From: Dehalococcoidia bacterium
GTDB lineage: Bacteria > Chloroflexota > Dehalococcoidia > SpSt-223
Reading direction: 5' to 3'
Length of the DNA: 64,000 nt
Assembly (NCBI GenBank): GCA_026003895.1
Contig: BPIC01000001.1
Location: forward strand, 810,128 to 874,127
Made by a program: the position numbers and the translations under genes
Notes under the pieces: model-generated
What the model was told of the DNA's origin: nothing
What the model saw: only the letters and a program-made list of their open reading frames with translations
The model's database searches: none
Shown here: positions 16,681 to 27,500 of the stretch, piece after piece
Numbering within the stretch: the first letter of the stretch is position 1
How the letters are laid out: every line of letters begins with the position of its first letter

Positions 16681-17534
16681 TAGCCACCGGAGATTGCCAC
16701 TCGAAGCGCCAGAATCGCCTTTTCTGCTGTCGAGGTTGCGGCGCGCCGCTCAAAGACGTCGAATTGCGATTGCTCGATCTTGGTGAGGATCCGTTCGTAG
16801 AGTCGGCCGGCGATCAAGATTGGCAGCCGCGTGCGGCGCGGCAGGTGGTGAATGCCCGCCAGCCCAGCGGCATACTCAGCGCGGGCAAGGCGAACTTGTG
16901 CTTCGAGGATCGCACGGACACCCGGTGAGAGGCGGCACGCGAGGATGTCTTCGCGCGTGAGACAGTGCGCGGCAAGGGCGCTGTCCGGCAGGTAGACGCG
17001 GCCGCGCCGGGCATCCTCCCCGATATCGCGCAGGATGTTCGTGCGCTGCATGGCCGTGCCGAGCGTTCCGGCCGCCCGTCGTGCCTCCTCGCTCGGCGCG
17101 CCAAGCAGGGCTGCCATCGCAACGCCGACGGTGCCGGCAACTTGATAACAGTAGCGGCGCAATGCTTCCTCATCGGCGACGGCCCCGAACTCGAGGTCCG
17201 ATTCGCACCCGTCGATCAGTTCGAAGAGGGGATCGCGCGGCAGATCGCGGCGGGCGAGGACGTCGGCAAAGGCGACGCGCACCGGGTCACCGGCGGCGGT
17301 CGGTGCGGCGAGCCACCGTCGCCAGCCGTCGAGCTGATGGCGAACGAGGGAAGGTGGCACGTCGGCCGGCCGCTCATCGACCAAATCGTCGATCGTGCGA
17401 CAAAAGGCGTAGAGGGCGGCGACATCGCTCCGCTCGCTGCGCGGCAAGAACCTCGCGGCGAAGGCAAATGTCTTCGCCTTTCGTGTCATGAGCGCCCAAC
17501 AGAAGTCGAAGCTGTCGGCGATCGGAGCGTCCAT
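16680..17534 (-). CDS. crtB: Phytoene synthase
   Basis: 284 residues, squalene/phytoene synthase family. The two Asp-rich substrate sites are present: DDLVDE (residues 49-54) and NILRDIGEDARRGRVYLP (Asp170 and Asp174). FAFAARFLP near residue 23 is also typical. It condenses two geranylgeranyl diphosphates to phytoene, the first step of C40 carotenoids. Directly downstream of the desaturase: its ATG touches the crtI stop codon, so they are one transcript. Two lycopene cyclase half-genes are divergent, which supports phytoene rather than squalene as product. Confidence 0.92.
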   Translation of the reverse strand: MDAPIADSFDFCWALMTRKAKTFAFAARFLPRSERSDVAALYAFCRTIDDLVDERPADVPPSLVRHQLDGWRRWLAAPTAAGDPVRVAFADVLARRDLPRDPLFELIDGCESDLEFGAVADEEALRRYCYQVAGTVGVAMAALLGAPSEEARRAAGTLGTAMQRTNILRDIGEDARRGRVYLPDSALAAHCLTREDILACRLSPGVRAILEAQVRLARAEYAAGLAGIHHLPRRTRLPILIAGRLYERILTKIEQSQFDVFERRAATSTAEKAILALRVAISGG

Positions 17535-19064
17535 CTAGCGGGCGGAGACCTCCAGCAGCTGGGGGTTCGCGCCCGGCGGGGCCGGGCGGGGTGGCCAGTC
17601 GCGGACGATGCGCTCTTCGGTCAAGCGGGCGCTCAACATCACCATGGGAACGCCGGCGCCGGGCCGCGTGCTCGCTCCAACAAAGTAGAGGTTGTCGACC
17701 CGCTCCGCTTTGTTGTCGGGTCGGAACCAGCCGACCTGCCAAAAGTCGTGGCCGAGCCCAAACGCCGCTCCCCGTGCCAGCCCGAAGCGGGATGCCAAGT
17801 CGAGCGGCGTCATTTCGTGCTGGACGACGATCCGTGAGCGGAGGTCGGGCATCCCGAACGCCTCCAACCGGTCCAAGACCTGTTCACGCAGCCGGGGAGT
17901 CTCGGTCCGCCAATTGGGCCCTTCTCCCGGCACCGGGACCAGCACGTAGATGACCTCGCATCCCTCCGGCGCGACGCTTGGGTCGGTGCGCGCCGGCGCG
18001 TGGACATAGAACGACGGATTGGCTGGGATGACGCCGCGCTTGAAGATATCGTCAAAATTGCGCCGCGCGTCGCCCGAGAGGACGACGTTATGATGCAAAA
18101 GATGGTCATACGTCCGGTTGACGCCAAGATACAGCAGGTAGGCGGAGGAGGTATAGCGATAGCGGTCGAGCTTGCGATCGGTGAAGGAACCGCGCGCCGC
18201 GGGCGGCAGTAGCTCGCGATAGGTGGTCGGCAAGTCGACATTCGAAACGACGATGTCTGCCTGCAGGGGGATACCCTGAACCGTCTCGGCGCCGGTCGCC
18301 AGACCGTCCTCGACGCGGATGGCACGTACCTTGCACCCCGTCACGATCGAGACGCCCAGTTCGCGCGCTAGCCGTTCCAGCGCTTCGACGACGCGATACA
18401 TCCCGCCCCGGGCGTACCAGATGCCCTCCGCCAGCTCGGTGTACGGTAGGAGGGCATAGATCGCCGGCGCATCGTGCGGCGCCAGGCCGAGGTACATCGT
18501 CTGGAACGTGAAGGCGAGCTTCAGCCGTTCGTCGTCGAAAAAGCGGCCGACGTGGTCGTAAAGGTTGCCCAGCGAACCGGTCTTGAACACTTCGATCACG
18601 TTCGGGACGGTGGCGAATTCCGCCAGCGAGAGGAAATTGCGCTCAACGAACCGCTGACGGGCGATGCGATATTTGTACGCAGCATCACCGAGATAGCTGA
18701 GGAGCCGTTCCGCCGGCCGGTCGGTGAAGCGCGCCAGCTCCTCGATCTGAGCAGCGACGTTGCCGGTCAAATCGAGATGGGAACCATCGGCGAAGTGAAC
18801 CCGGTAGTTCGGATTGAGCCGGACGAGATCGAGGTAATCGTCGAGGCGGCGGCCGGCCGAGGCGAAGAGCTCGCGCAAGACGTCGACCATCAGCAACAAG
18901 GTCGGGCCGGTGTCGAAGGTGAAGCCGCGGTCGCGGATGACGTTCGCTCGCCCGCCGACGCGCTCATCTTGCTCAACGATGGTGACGCGATAGCCGTCGC
19001 GCTGCAAGCGGATGGCGAGCGCCAGCCCGCCGACACCGCCGCCAACGATCAACACTTTGTTCAT
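17535..19064 (-). CDS. crtI: Phytoene desaturase (CrtI type)
   Basis: 509 residues. FAD-binding start KVLIVGGGVGGLALAIRL, then GGRANVIRDRGFTFDTGP, the N-terminal CrtI signature, and the C-terminal motif FVGASTRPGAGVPMVMLSAR. CrtI enzymes are membrane-associated FAD oxidoreductases converting phytoene to lycopene. With crtB downstream and cyclase subunits upstream this is a compact route to a cyclic carotenoid. It is divergent from crtYc across 53 bp, so expression of both sides is probably controlled from that short gap. Confidence 0.93.
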   Translation of the reverse strand: MNKVLIVGGGVGGLALAIRLQRDGYRVTIVEQDERVGGRANVIRDRGFTFDTGPTLLLMVDVLRELFASAGRRLDDYLDLVRLNPNYRVHFADGSHLDLTGNVAAQIEELARFTDRPAERLLSYLGDAAYKYRIARQRFVERNFLSLAEFATVPNVIEVFKTGSLGNLYDHVGRFFDDERLKLAFTFQTMYLGLAPHDAPAIYALLPYTELAEGIWYARGGMYRVVEALERLARELGVSIVTGCKVRAIRVEDGLATGAETVQGIPLQADIVVSNVDLPTTYRELLPPAARGSFTDRKLDRYRYTSSAYLLYLGVNRTYDHLLHHNVVLSGDARRNFDDIFKRGVIPANPSFYVHAPARTDPSVAPEGCEVIYVLVPVPGEGPNWRTETPRLREQVLDRLEAFGMPDLRSRIVVQHEMTPLDLASRFGLARGAAFGLGHDFWQVGWFRPDNKAERVDNLYFVGASTRPGAGVPMVMLSARLTEERIVRDWPPRPAPPGANPQLLEVSAR

Positions 19065-19094
19065 CTCGTTCGCAATCCTCTCTGCGCCCCATCG

Positions 19095-19100
19095 TACAAT
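19095..19100 (+). promoter_or_regulatory. TACAAT -10-like box in the crt divergent gap
   Basis: TACAAT matches the -10 consensus at five of six positions and ends 17 bp before the TTG start of crtYc. No -35 at normal spacing. Confidence 0.35.
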
Positions 19101-19117
19101 GATGCGAAACTTCGCGC

Positions 19118-19426
19118 TTGGACGTGTCGGTGACCTACTTTCGCTTTTTAGGCCTGTTCTTGCTCCCCCCTATCGTGCTTTTTGGCCTGATGCTCGGTCG
19201 TCGGTTCGATCGGCGATCGGCGTGGACGCTCGGCGTGCTCTCAACCGTGGCGGTGGCATATACGACACCTTGGGACAACGTCATTGTGTTGAACGGTGTC
19301 TGGGGCTGGGACCGCGCGAAGGTCGTCGGTCGAACAATCGGGGTCGTGCCGATCGAGGAGTATTGCTTTTTCGTCCTCCAGACGGTTGCGACCGGGTTGT
19401 TCGCTGGCTGGCTCACGCGCCGATGA
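19118..19426 (+). CDS. crtYc: Lycopene cyclase half-subunit (CrtYc type)
   Basis: 102 residues with three membrane helices, one half of the heterodimeric lycopene cyclase known from actinobacteria. Motifs: YTTPWDNVIVLNGVW near residue 47 and PIEEYCFFVLQT near 78, the conserved PxEE of this family. It cyclises lycopene ends (beta or epsilon) together with the next gene. Start codon TTG at 19118 is the earliest plausible; GTG codons at 19124 and 19130 are alternatives. The stop overlaps the next start as ATGA. Confidence 0.85.
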   Translation: MDVSVTYFRFLGLFLLPPIVLFGLMLGRRFDRRSAWTLGVLSTVAVAYTTPWDNVIVLNGVWGWDRAKVVGRTIGVVPIEEYCFFVLQTVATGLFAGWLTRR

Positions 19427-19803
19427 CTCAGCTCGGTACCCGGCTCGGCCGCTGGACCTACCTCGCCTTCATCGCCGTCTGGGCCACGCCGATCATCGTT
19501 TTTCAATGGCTCTTCGCCGCACGCGATCTCTGGGCGAAGCGCCGGCCGCTTGCTCTCGCCGTTGCCGTCTCCACGCTCTATCTCTCGGCGGCGGATGCGG
19601 TGGCCATTACCCGCGGAATCTGGCGGATTAGCCCCGCGCGATCCCTCGGGCTGCGCCTTGGCCCGCTTCCGATCGAAGAGGCGCTGTTCTTCCTCGTGAC
19701 GAACCTGATGGTGGCCCAGACCATCGTGATGGTCGACGGCCCACTGGCCAACCAGCGGGTTGGCCGCCTGATCGCCACGCTGAGACGATACATGAACCTC
19801 TAG
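19423..19803 (+). CDS. crtYd: Lycopene cyclase half-subunit (CrtYd type)
   Basis: 126 residues, three membrane helices. Contains LPIEEALFFLVTNLMVAQ (the second PxEE motif) and RGIWRISPARSLG. It pairs with the preceding subunit, and the ATGA overlap implies coupled translation in equal amounts. The frame is open upstream but those residues are antisense to crtI. A strong hairpin (19826-19872) follows the stop. Confidence 0.85.
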   Translation: MTQLGTRLGRWTYLAFIAVWATPIIVFQWLFAARDLWAKRRPLALAVAVSTLYLSAADAVAITRGIWRISPARSLGLRLGPLPIEEALFFLVTNLMVAQTIVMVDGPLANQRVGRLIATLRRYMNL

Positions 19804-19825
19804 TTCACGTCAAGGTTCAGTCCGC

Positions 19826-19872
19826 GGTGCGCCGATCACGGGCCGGAGTTCCCGTGCCCGTGATGGCGCACC
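19826..19872. terminator. Strong bidirectional terminator hairpin
   Basis: GGTGCGCC-g-ATCACGGG on the left pairs with CCCGTGATGGCGCACC on the right, with one bulged base and a loop of about 12. It lies between the convergent crtYd and solute-binding-protein genes. No T-run, but the stem is long and GC-rich. Confidence 0.65.
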
Positions 19873-19892
19873 ACCGTTAGCGGGGCGAGGGC

Positions 19893-21461
19893 CTACTCGA
19901 CGCGGTAGGCGCGATCGAAGTTGTAGAAGCCCGTCGAGCCCCAGTCCGACCCGCCCCAAGTCCAGCCTTGGATCGTCGGGCGGTGGATGATGAAGGTCGG
20001 CGTCAAGAACAGGAAGAGGAGACCGACGTCATCGCGCAGCGTTGCGATTGCCCGGCGCAGCAGGGCGCCGCGCTTCTGGATGTCCGGCTCGCCGACCGCT
20101 TGCTCCATGAAGCGATCGAAATCCGGATTGCACCACCAGACGAGCGGCTTGTTGCAGGTGTAGTAGCCGTAGATGGTCGTCGCGAAGCCGTTGCCATCGC
20201 CGGTGCCGGTCACGAAGATGTCGCCTTTTGTCTGCCCTGCCCGGCCGTAAAACTTGTCGAGAAATTGGCCGAGTTCGTACTCGGTGACCGGCGCGTCGAC
20301 ACCCACATCGCGCAGGTAGCCCTGCACCGCGGTGATCATCTGGATATTGCCGGTGAGCGCCGTGAACTCGATGCCGACGGGCAGCTTGAAGCCGTTGGGG
20401 TAGCCGGCTTCGGCGAGCAGCCGTTTCGCGAGGGCCGGGTCATACGGGAACGGCTGGACAGTCGGATCCCAGCTCGGGCTATCGGGCACCGAGAGCTGGC
20501 CGGTCGGCTTCGCCCAGCCGCGGTAGATCGTCTTGGCGATCGTCTCCTTGTCTACCGCGTAGTTCAGCGCCAATCGCACCCGCCGATCGGTCAGCGGCGT
20601 GTTGCGGGCTTGGTTCTCGGTCTGGGAGAAGACAGCCGAGGTCACCGCAGCGAGCTTAGAAAGCACCACCGCCTCTTGCTGGGTGAGAGTCTCGATTCGG
20701 TCGGGGCTGATTTGCCCAATCAGCACATCCAGTTCGCCCGTCTTCAGACCGGCGATCATCTGCGTCTGTTCGGTGATCGAGCGGAAGATCAACTCGGCTG
20801 GCTGCGGCCTGCGAAAGGCGTGTTCGGCGGTGCGCTTCCGGAAGACGGCGATATCAGCGGAGCGGAAGTCGACGAGTTCGTATGGCCCGGAGCCGACCGG
20901 TTTGGCGGCAAAGCCATTCTTGCCGACGGCGTTGTAATAGGCCTTCGGCATGATCCAAAGGAAGCCCATCGCTGGCAGGATGCTGGCGTCCGGGATCTTG
21001 GTGACGAAGTCGACGCTGTACTCGTCAACCTTCTTCACTTCGGTCAGGTTGCCAAACTGGGTGATCTGTGGAGTCCGAGTTTCGAGCATGAGCTTGCCGG
21101 TGAATTCGAGGTCGTCGGCGGTCAGCTTGTCGCCGTTCGAGAAGACGAGATCGCGCCGGAGGGTGATCCGCCAGGTGGTTGGGTTGACTTGGCTCCAACG
21201 CTCGGCGGCCCAAGGAACGACCTCGAGCTTCTCGTTAAGCGTCATTGGCGGGTCGTACATCGACCAATAGACGGCGATGTAGGAATTTGACGACTCCGGG
21301 CTCAGCGTCGCCGGCATGCCAAGTTGGGCGATCTTCAGCGATTGGTTGGCAGAACGGCGCGCCGCGGGCTGCGCCGGGGCGCCGGTGGCAGGCGCTTGGG
21401 CCGGCGCGCACGCCGCCAGCAGCGCTGTGAGGAGGACGACCGAGGTGAGACGAGCGAGCAT
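19893..21461 (-). CDS. ABC transporter solute-binding lipoprotein, family 5 (peptide/nickel type)
   Basis: 522 residues. The signal peptide ends in the lipobox LLAAC with Cys18, then an Ala/Pro linker. The family 5 fold is clear: DLVFSNGDKLTADDLEFT near residue 115, GSGPYELVDF, RVRLALNYAVDKE near 300. It would capture oligopeptides or similar solutes outside the membrane. No permease or ATPase genes are adjacent, so it must work with components encoded elsewhere. ATG 21461 was chosen: GGGAGGGTG precedes it and the lipobox lies at normal distance. A good promoter candidate lies upstream. Confidence 0.88.
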   Translation of the reverse strand: MLARLTSVVLLTALLAACAPAQAPATGAPAQPAARRSANQSLKIAQLGMPATLSPESSNSYIAVYWSMYDPPMTLNEKLEVVPWAAERWSQVNPTTWRITLRRDLVFSNGDKLTADDLEFTGKLMLETRTPQITQFGNLTEVKKVDEYSVDFVTKIPDASILPAMGFLWIMPKAYYNAVGKNGFAAKPVGSGPYELVDFRSADIAVFRKRTAEHAFRRPQPAELIFRSITEQTQMIAGLKTGELDVLIGQISPDRIETLTQQEAVVLSKLAAVTSAVFSQTENQARNTPLTDRRVRLALNYAVDKETIAKTIYRGWAKPTGQLSVPDSPSWDPTVQPFPYDPALAKRLLAEAGYPNGFKLPVGIEFTALTGNIQMITAVQGYLRDVGVDAPVTEYELGQFLDKFYGRAGQTKGDIFVTGTGDGNGFATTIYGYYTCNKPLVWWCNPDFDRFMEQAVGEPDIQKRGALLRRAIATLRDDVGLLFLFLTPTFIIHRPTIQGWTWGGSDWGSTGFYNFDRAYRVE

Positions 21462-21506
21462 CGCGCACCCTCCCGGCATGCCGTATTCAGAATGTTACGA
21501 CGGCAA

Positions 21507-21535
21507 AGTATCGGGCGTGACGCGCGGTTGGTCAA
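21507..21535 (-). promoter_or_regulatory. Candidate sigma-70-type promoter of the solute-binding protein
   Basis: Minus strand TTGACC (21530-21535) and GATACT (21507-21512), 17 bp apart, about 46 bp upstream of the ATG at 21461. Confidence 0.5.
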
Positions 21536-21560
21536 CTCGTCCCACCTCTCACCGGATCGG

Positions 21561-24500
21561 CTAGGGCGGCGTGAGACGAACGGCGAGCGGCAGATACTGC
21601 GATCCGTCTTTCAGGTTGAAGATCGCCGGCGTGTCGATCGGCGCATTCACATCGAAATAAATGCGCGCTTGGGCATCGAAGCGGGTGTCGCTGAGCAGCC
21701 CTGGCTTCATTTTGATGTGGTAGCTGATCGACCCTTCCCCTTCGGGGGGCTGCCGGTTGGGCGGCAGGAACCCGAGCAGGGGGTTCTCTGGAATTTGCCC
21801 GGTCACCGGATCGAGCGACTCGAAGACCCAGACGAGCAGCCCGGTTGCCGGGTCGAAGCGGCCGGTGATCTGCACGTCAAGGTCGGGGTTGAGCGAGAGC
21901 CGCGTCACGAACACCTGCCCGCCGCTGGTGAGGCGGGCCGTCCCGCCGAAGGCATAGTCCACGAACTGGAAGGTCGTCCAATCCAAGTCGGGGTCGAGCT
22001 GTTGGGTGATCGTTACCGTCGCGGCCGGCGCCGTCGCGTTGGCGACATTTTCAAACCGGATGGTGTAGCGCAGCGCCTGCTCCTCGGCGAGGAAGCCGAA
22101 GAAGCCGCGCTCCGTGGCGGGATTCGTGCCCGTGGGGCCGATGATGTCGTTTGGATCGCGCGAGGCGAGCCAGCGAATTCTGCTCGTGACGGCGGGGCCG
22201 AAATTCGGGTCTACGGCGTAGTAACTCGCCGCGTAATTCGGCAGATCAAAGTGGTAGAACTCAATGGCGTTGGTAAACAGATTGGCGACTCCGAAGCCCA
22301 TCTCGACCGCGCTGTACGCCGCCCCGGCGAAGCCGGCGTAGCGCGCCGCCGTTCCGGCGAAGCGAAAGTAGCGTGGAGCCGCCTCGGTGACCCGTTGCGC
22401 CCACGCCCAGCGCGAGAGCGCCGCGTGCTTGGCTTTGAGCGCCTTGACCGACTCGGTCTTGCCGATCAAGTGTTGCAGGTCGCGGATCTTCTGTTTGTAC
22501 TGTTGCAGCTTCCAACTGACGTGGGACGAAGTTGCTGCGGGGTTTCCCGTGCCGTTCATCTGATGTTCGAGCAAGTGCTCGACGCTGTCTAGTAAAAAGT
22601 CGATTTTTTCCGGCTCGATTTTCAGCAGGTCCAGCGTCAGATGGTTCTGGACGGTGCTTTCGGCCAACGCGTACGCGTCCCACGGGGTCATGCCGTGGCG
22701 AATGAGAGCACCTTTCCGCGCGTTCACCATCTGCCGGTATCGAGCGGGGAGCGGTGGTCCGCCGAGCGGGTCGAAGAAGTTGACCGGGTCGTTGTTGGCG
22801 TAGCGATAAAGGTTTTGGCTGCCGCCATTGAGGCCGAGCGGGTCGGGCTGGGTAAAGCGGCCGATGGCCGGGTCATACCAGCGGTAGCGCATCCAAAACA
22901 AGCCGCCGCTTGCCATCACGCCGGTTTCTCCGGCGAAGGTGAAGGGGTTCGGCGTCGTGCCCGACCCGGCGAGCCGCTCGCCAAAGGGGAGATAGCTATA
23001 GCGGTCGCTCACCGCGCCGCTTCCGTCGCTGAGGGCGATGGTATTCGCCGAGGCATCGAAGTGATAGAAGCGACGGTCGTCGCCGCTTTGGCGCAGCGCT
23101 AAACCATTCCCGTAGGCGTAGGAGGCGAGGAGAGCGCCGCTGCCATCGAGCTCGGCGACGATGGAACCGAGCCCCGTCGGGTTGACCAGATACTCGGTCC
23201 TGACGCCATTCACGACTTGGGCGATTCGGAAGCCGAGCGGATCATACTCGTAGGTGGTAACGCCGGCTGGCCCAGCGACCCGCACGAGCCGGCCCAAGCC
23301 ATCGTACTGATAGGTGGTCGTCCCGCTGCCGTCCTGCCGGCTGGTCAGATTCCCGTCCGCGTCGTACCCGAACGTCGCCCCCGCGCCTTGGCGATATTGG
23401 TCGAGCTCGTTGACCACGTAGCTGGTCGTGACGCCGGAGTCGGTTACCTGCCTGCGGTTGCCCGCAGCGTCGTAGGCATAGCCGATCGTTCGGCCCGACG
23501 GAAGCGCCACCCGAGACAGGGCCCCAAGGGCGTCGTAGGTGTATGTCGTCGTTCCGTCCGGCGTGGTCACGGCGGTGATGCGGTCAAACGCGTCGTAGCT
23601 GAGTGTCATGCTGTCGAGCGTGGTCCCGCCGGAGCGGTGGACGATCGTGGTCAACCGGCCGCGGTCGTAGCCGTAGTCGGTCACTGCGCCATTGCCGCGC
23701 TCGATCTGCGTCAGCCGGCTCGCGGTGTCGTAGGAATAGCGTTCGATCGTCCCCCCGCCCGCGTCGGTGATCCGGCTCAGACGTCCGGCAGCGTCGTAGT
23801 GGTAGAGGACGGTCAGGCCACCAGCAATCGTGACCCGGTTTGCGCGACCGGCGTCGTCGAAGCCAAAGTCCACGGATCGGCCTCGCGGGTCGGTGTAGCG
23901 CGTAAGCCGGCCGATCGCGTCTCGAGTGAAGGTGCTTGTCAGCCGCGTGGTGGCCGAGATCTCGACCGCCTCGATCAGGTCACCGCGCGGGTCGTAGCGA
24001 TACTCCAAGCGCGGGCCGCCCGTGACCTGAAGGCTCGTCAATCGACCCCGGCTATCGTAGTCGAGGTTGGAGCGGACACCCGCTCGGCTGACTTGGGCGG
24101 TCATCTGGCCGACGGCGTTGTATTCGAACCGCTCGAGCGAGCCGTTCGGATACTCAATCGCCGCGATATCGCCGGTGGCAAGGACGGTATGGCGAGTCAC
24201 TCGGCCGAGCGCATCGGTCGAGGAGGTAAACTGCTGCACGGCGGTGTCATGGGTCAGCTTGGTTAGCGAGACGCCGCCCACGCGATGGTCGAGCAGGTTC
24301 CCGACCTCGTCGAACTGCTGCTCGAGACGGCTCGAATCGGGTAGGACGGCGCTCAGTAGCCGGCTGACTGGCTCGTAGCTCCAAGGGGTCGTCCTGCCGA
24401 GGGCGTCTTCTTCCCGTCCCCACAGGCCATTGGTCGTGCCGGCGACGAGGCGAGTCTCGCCGCCGCCGAAGGTGGTTCGCACGCCAGTGACCCCGGAATA

Positions 24501-27500
24501 GGAGAACTCGACCTGATGCAGCCCGTCGCCGATGGAGACTCGCGTCAGCCGCCCGAGCGAGTCATAGCTCATCCGCGTTTGGACCCCCGCCGGATCGACC
24601 AGCGAGCTGACCGCGTGTTGTGCAGGGCCGGGAGTGGTCTCGTAGGTGAAGCTCATGGCGCCGATTGGCGTGACGACGCGCACGAGGTATTGGCCGGTCG
24701 CATCGTACTCGTAGGTCGTGCTCGATCCGTCGGGGTCAGTCACGGAGGCGACCCGGCCCGCAGCATTGTAGGTATAGAGCGTTTGGCGACCGAATTCGTC
24801 GGTCACTGCCAACAGCTGGCCGTTCGCCTGGGTAAAGACCAGCCGGCTCCCGTCCGGCCGCTCAAGCCGAAGCATCGTTCCGGTCGAGTCGAAGACAAAG
24901 GTGTTCCCGCCATTCTCCCGCAAGCGGAATTCCCCGCTGGCCGCGGAGAGCACGCCCAAGTCGTCGTTCGTCGCACGGTAGCTGCCGTCCGCCTGCCGCA
25001 GCCAACTGCGTTCGACGGTTCCCGTCTCGATTCGGGCATCACCGTTTGCGGAGAGGAGGAGCCGCACCGGCGTTGGATCCGGCATGCCTCGACCGAATGC
25101 GCCGAGGCGAAAGCGAAACGGGATCATGCCGTTGGCGGTCGCTTTGCTGATCAAGCCAGCCGTCAGGCGGTCGACGTCGGCGACCCGGATACCCATCTCG
25201 CTCAGTTCGGTCGCGACCTCGCCGAGCGCCGCGCCGTAGGTGAGGTCGTTGGTTCCTACCAGTGTCAGGAAGTTGGCGAAGGTTACGTCCCAGGCGTCAG
25301 GCGGGATCGTCTTCGGTCGCATCGCGTCCTTCTGGCTGGACCAATCGATCGTGCTCCTCGTCGCGTCGTTACTGAGGAGCACTCGCAAGTCAGTCGGGAG
25401 GTCGTAGTCGTAGGCGGTGGCGCGAAACGAGATCTCGCTCCTCGCGCCGGGGCGCAAAATGCCCGCCGGACCGTCCGTGCTGATGCCAAGCAGGGGCACG
25501 GTGGTCCACGTCGTCGGGCCCGACTGAGGCTGCCGACCGGGAGTGGACGAGAGCGCTCGGAACGACGAGGACCCCCCGACGAACACCACCTCGCGAAACG
25601 CTGTTTCGCGAGCTCCATCGTCGGCCGGCTCGTAGACGATGGTCGTCGGGAGATAGTCTGGGTCGTCCGGATAGCGGAGTTTGAGATTGCGGCCGCTGAG
25701 GAAGAAGAACGGCGCCGGCGCATCGCTGAGGCCGAGGTTTTCGATACTGACCGTCAGCCCGACCTCCCTGCCGGCGCGCCCGACCAATGGCGCGTTGATT
25801 GTGACAGCCGCCCTGCCGTCGGACGGCCCCGGCGGGACGACCGTGAACGGCTTCGTCGCCGTTGCGCTCCCCGTTTGCACGGTCAGGTCGTAGGCGCCGG
25901 GAGCGAGGGATCGCAGATTCGAACGTCGCATACAGCTCGCCAAAGCTGAACCAGCGCACCGTGCCGCCGATCGCGCCGTTGGCGCCGCTCAGCGAGACGG
26001 TTGAGGTTGGGGCAAAGCCCGCACCGGCGATGCCGATCGTGACCAAGCCGGACGTGCTCCCGAGGCTGGGCGAGAGCGACGTGATCGCAGGTCCGCCGCT
26101 GCCAAATGCTGTCGCGCCAAGCTGATACGTTGTCCCCGGTCTCCCCTCGACGAGGAGGAGCAGGGACCCCGGTCCCTGCCGCTGGGCAACGAATGGCGAC
26201 GGACTCCCCGCCTGCGCAACACCGTCGAAGAGCACGCTGCTCGGCAGGGCATTGAATCGAACGAAGGCATCCGCGCCGGTTGCGGTGATCGCGACGTCGG
26301 TCGCGCCGTTGACGGGAAGCACGTAGTAGTGCCGCCCGCTCGCTGGCACAACGCCGCGTTTCGTTTCGCCGAGGGTCATCCCAAACCAGTCGCCGTTGCC
26401 CACCGAAACGCCGTCAAACCCATTGCCCCGAAATCTGAGGTCGTTGAGCAGCGGTGTCGCGCGGTTATCGCTCTGCTGGATTGCCGCGACCGGGTTGCTG
26501 GCAAACGTGACGCGATCAAGCTGGGTGGAATTGCTTTGCCCGTCGAGCTTGATTCCGATCCGCGTATTGGCATCAATCTGGCAGTTGAAGAGGCGGACGT
26601 CGGCCGGCCCATCAACGCGGAGGGCAGCGTCATAGGCGCCTCCGTGGCGGATGGCGCAATGCGAGAAGCGAGCGAACCCGCCCTGCTCGACCGTGATGCC
26701 ACCCCAGAGTGCGGCTGCCGGATCCCAGCGATCGAAGGAGAGCGGATGCGCGTCGGTCCCTTCGGCGATCAGACGCCCACCGCCCCGGATGACGATCCAA
26801 TTGTTGTTGGTGTTGGCCATCCGGAGGTCGGTGCCGGGCGTGACGGTGAGGGTTCGGCCGGGGCGAACGTCCACCTGACCGCTGAGCACGATCGGCGCCC
26901 CGTTCAGCGCGGTGCCGTCCAGCGTGACGTCGCGTTGCATCGCGCCGCCGCTGAGATACATCGCGTTCGCGCCATTGCCGGTGAGCGTGACATTGCGCAA
27001 GGTCGGCTGGGTGGTCATGTTGAAGCCGGTCACTTCGAGGCCATAGCCCAAGCCGCCCGAGAGCGTCACGCCGTCGAGTACCGGCTCGATCGACTCGCCG
27101 CTGATCGCCACTACGCCGTGGGCCTCATTCACTCCGGTTTCGCGCACCTGGCAGTTTCGCATCTGGGCATCACTGCTCTGAATCTGCACCACTGAATTGC
27201 CGCTCGACCCCCCGTAGCGGAGGTCACAATGCGCGAGCTGGAGCTGCCCGCCTGGTTGGATGACGATCGAGCCCCAGAGGTCATTCTGAGTGGGGCTGGT
27301 GACCACCGAGGTGACGGAGATCGGCGCACTCGCCGACCCTTCCGCGCGCATTGCCCCGCCGGCATAGACGGTGACGCCCGCGCCTGCGGAAAAGCGCGCT
27401 GTGGTGCCGGGCGCCAAGGCGAGGGCCCGACCGCCTGGCACGATGACATTGCCAAGATAGAATGCACCGCCGGTAAACGTGCTGCCGTCCAGCGAGACGT

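Noticed and set aside
19968..21290. 440-residue plus-strand open frame
   Set aside because: Mirror frame of the solute-binding protein in GC-rich DNA; no protein-like features.
22800..24900. Short repeating DNA words such as gtcgtaggt
   Set aside because: They encode the YD repeats of the RHS protein on the other strand; not a DNA-level tandem or CRISPR array.
24516..25949. 477-residue plus-strand open frame
   Set aside because: Antisense to the RHS gene, which has unmistakable YD repeats.
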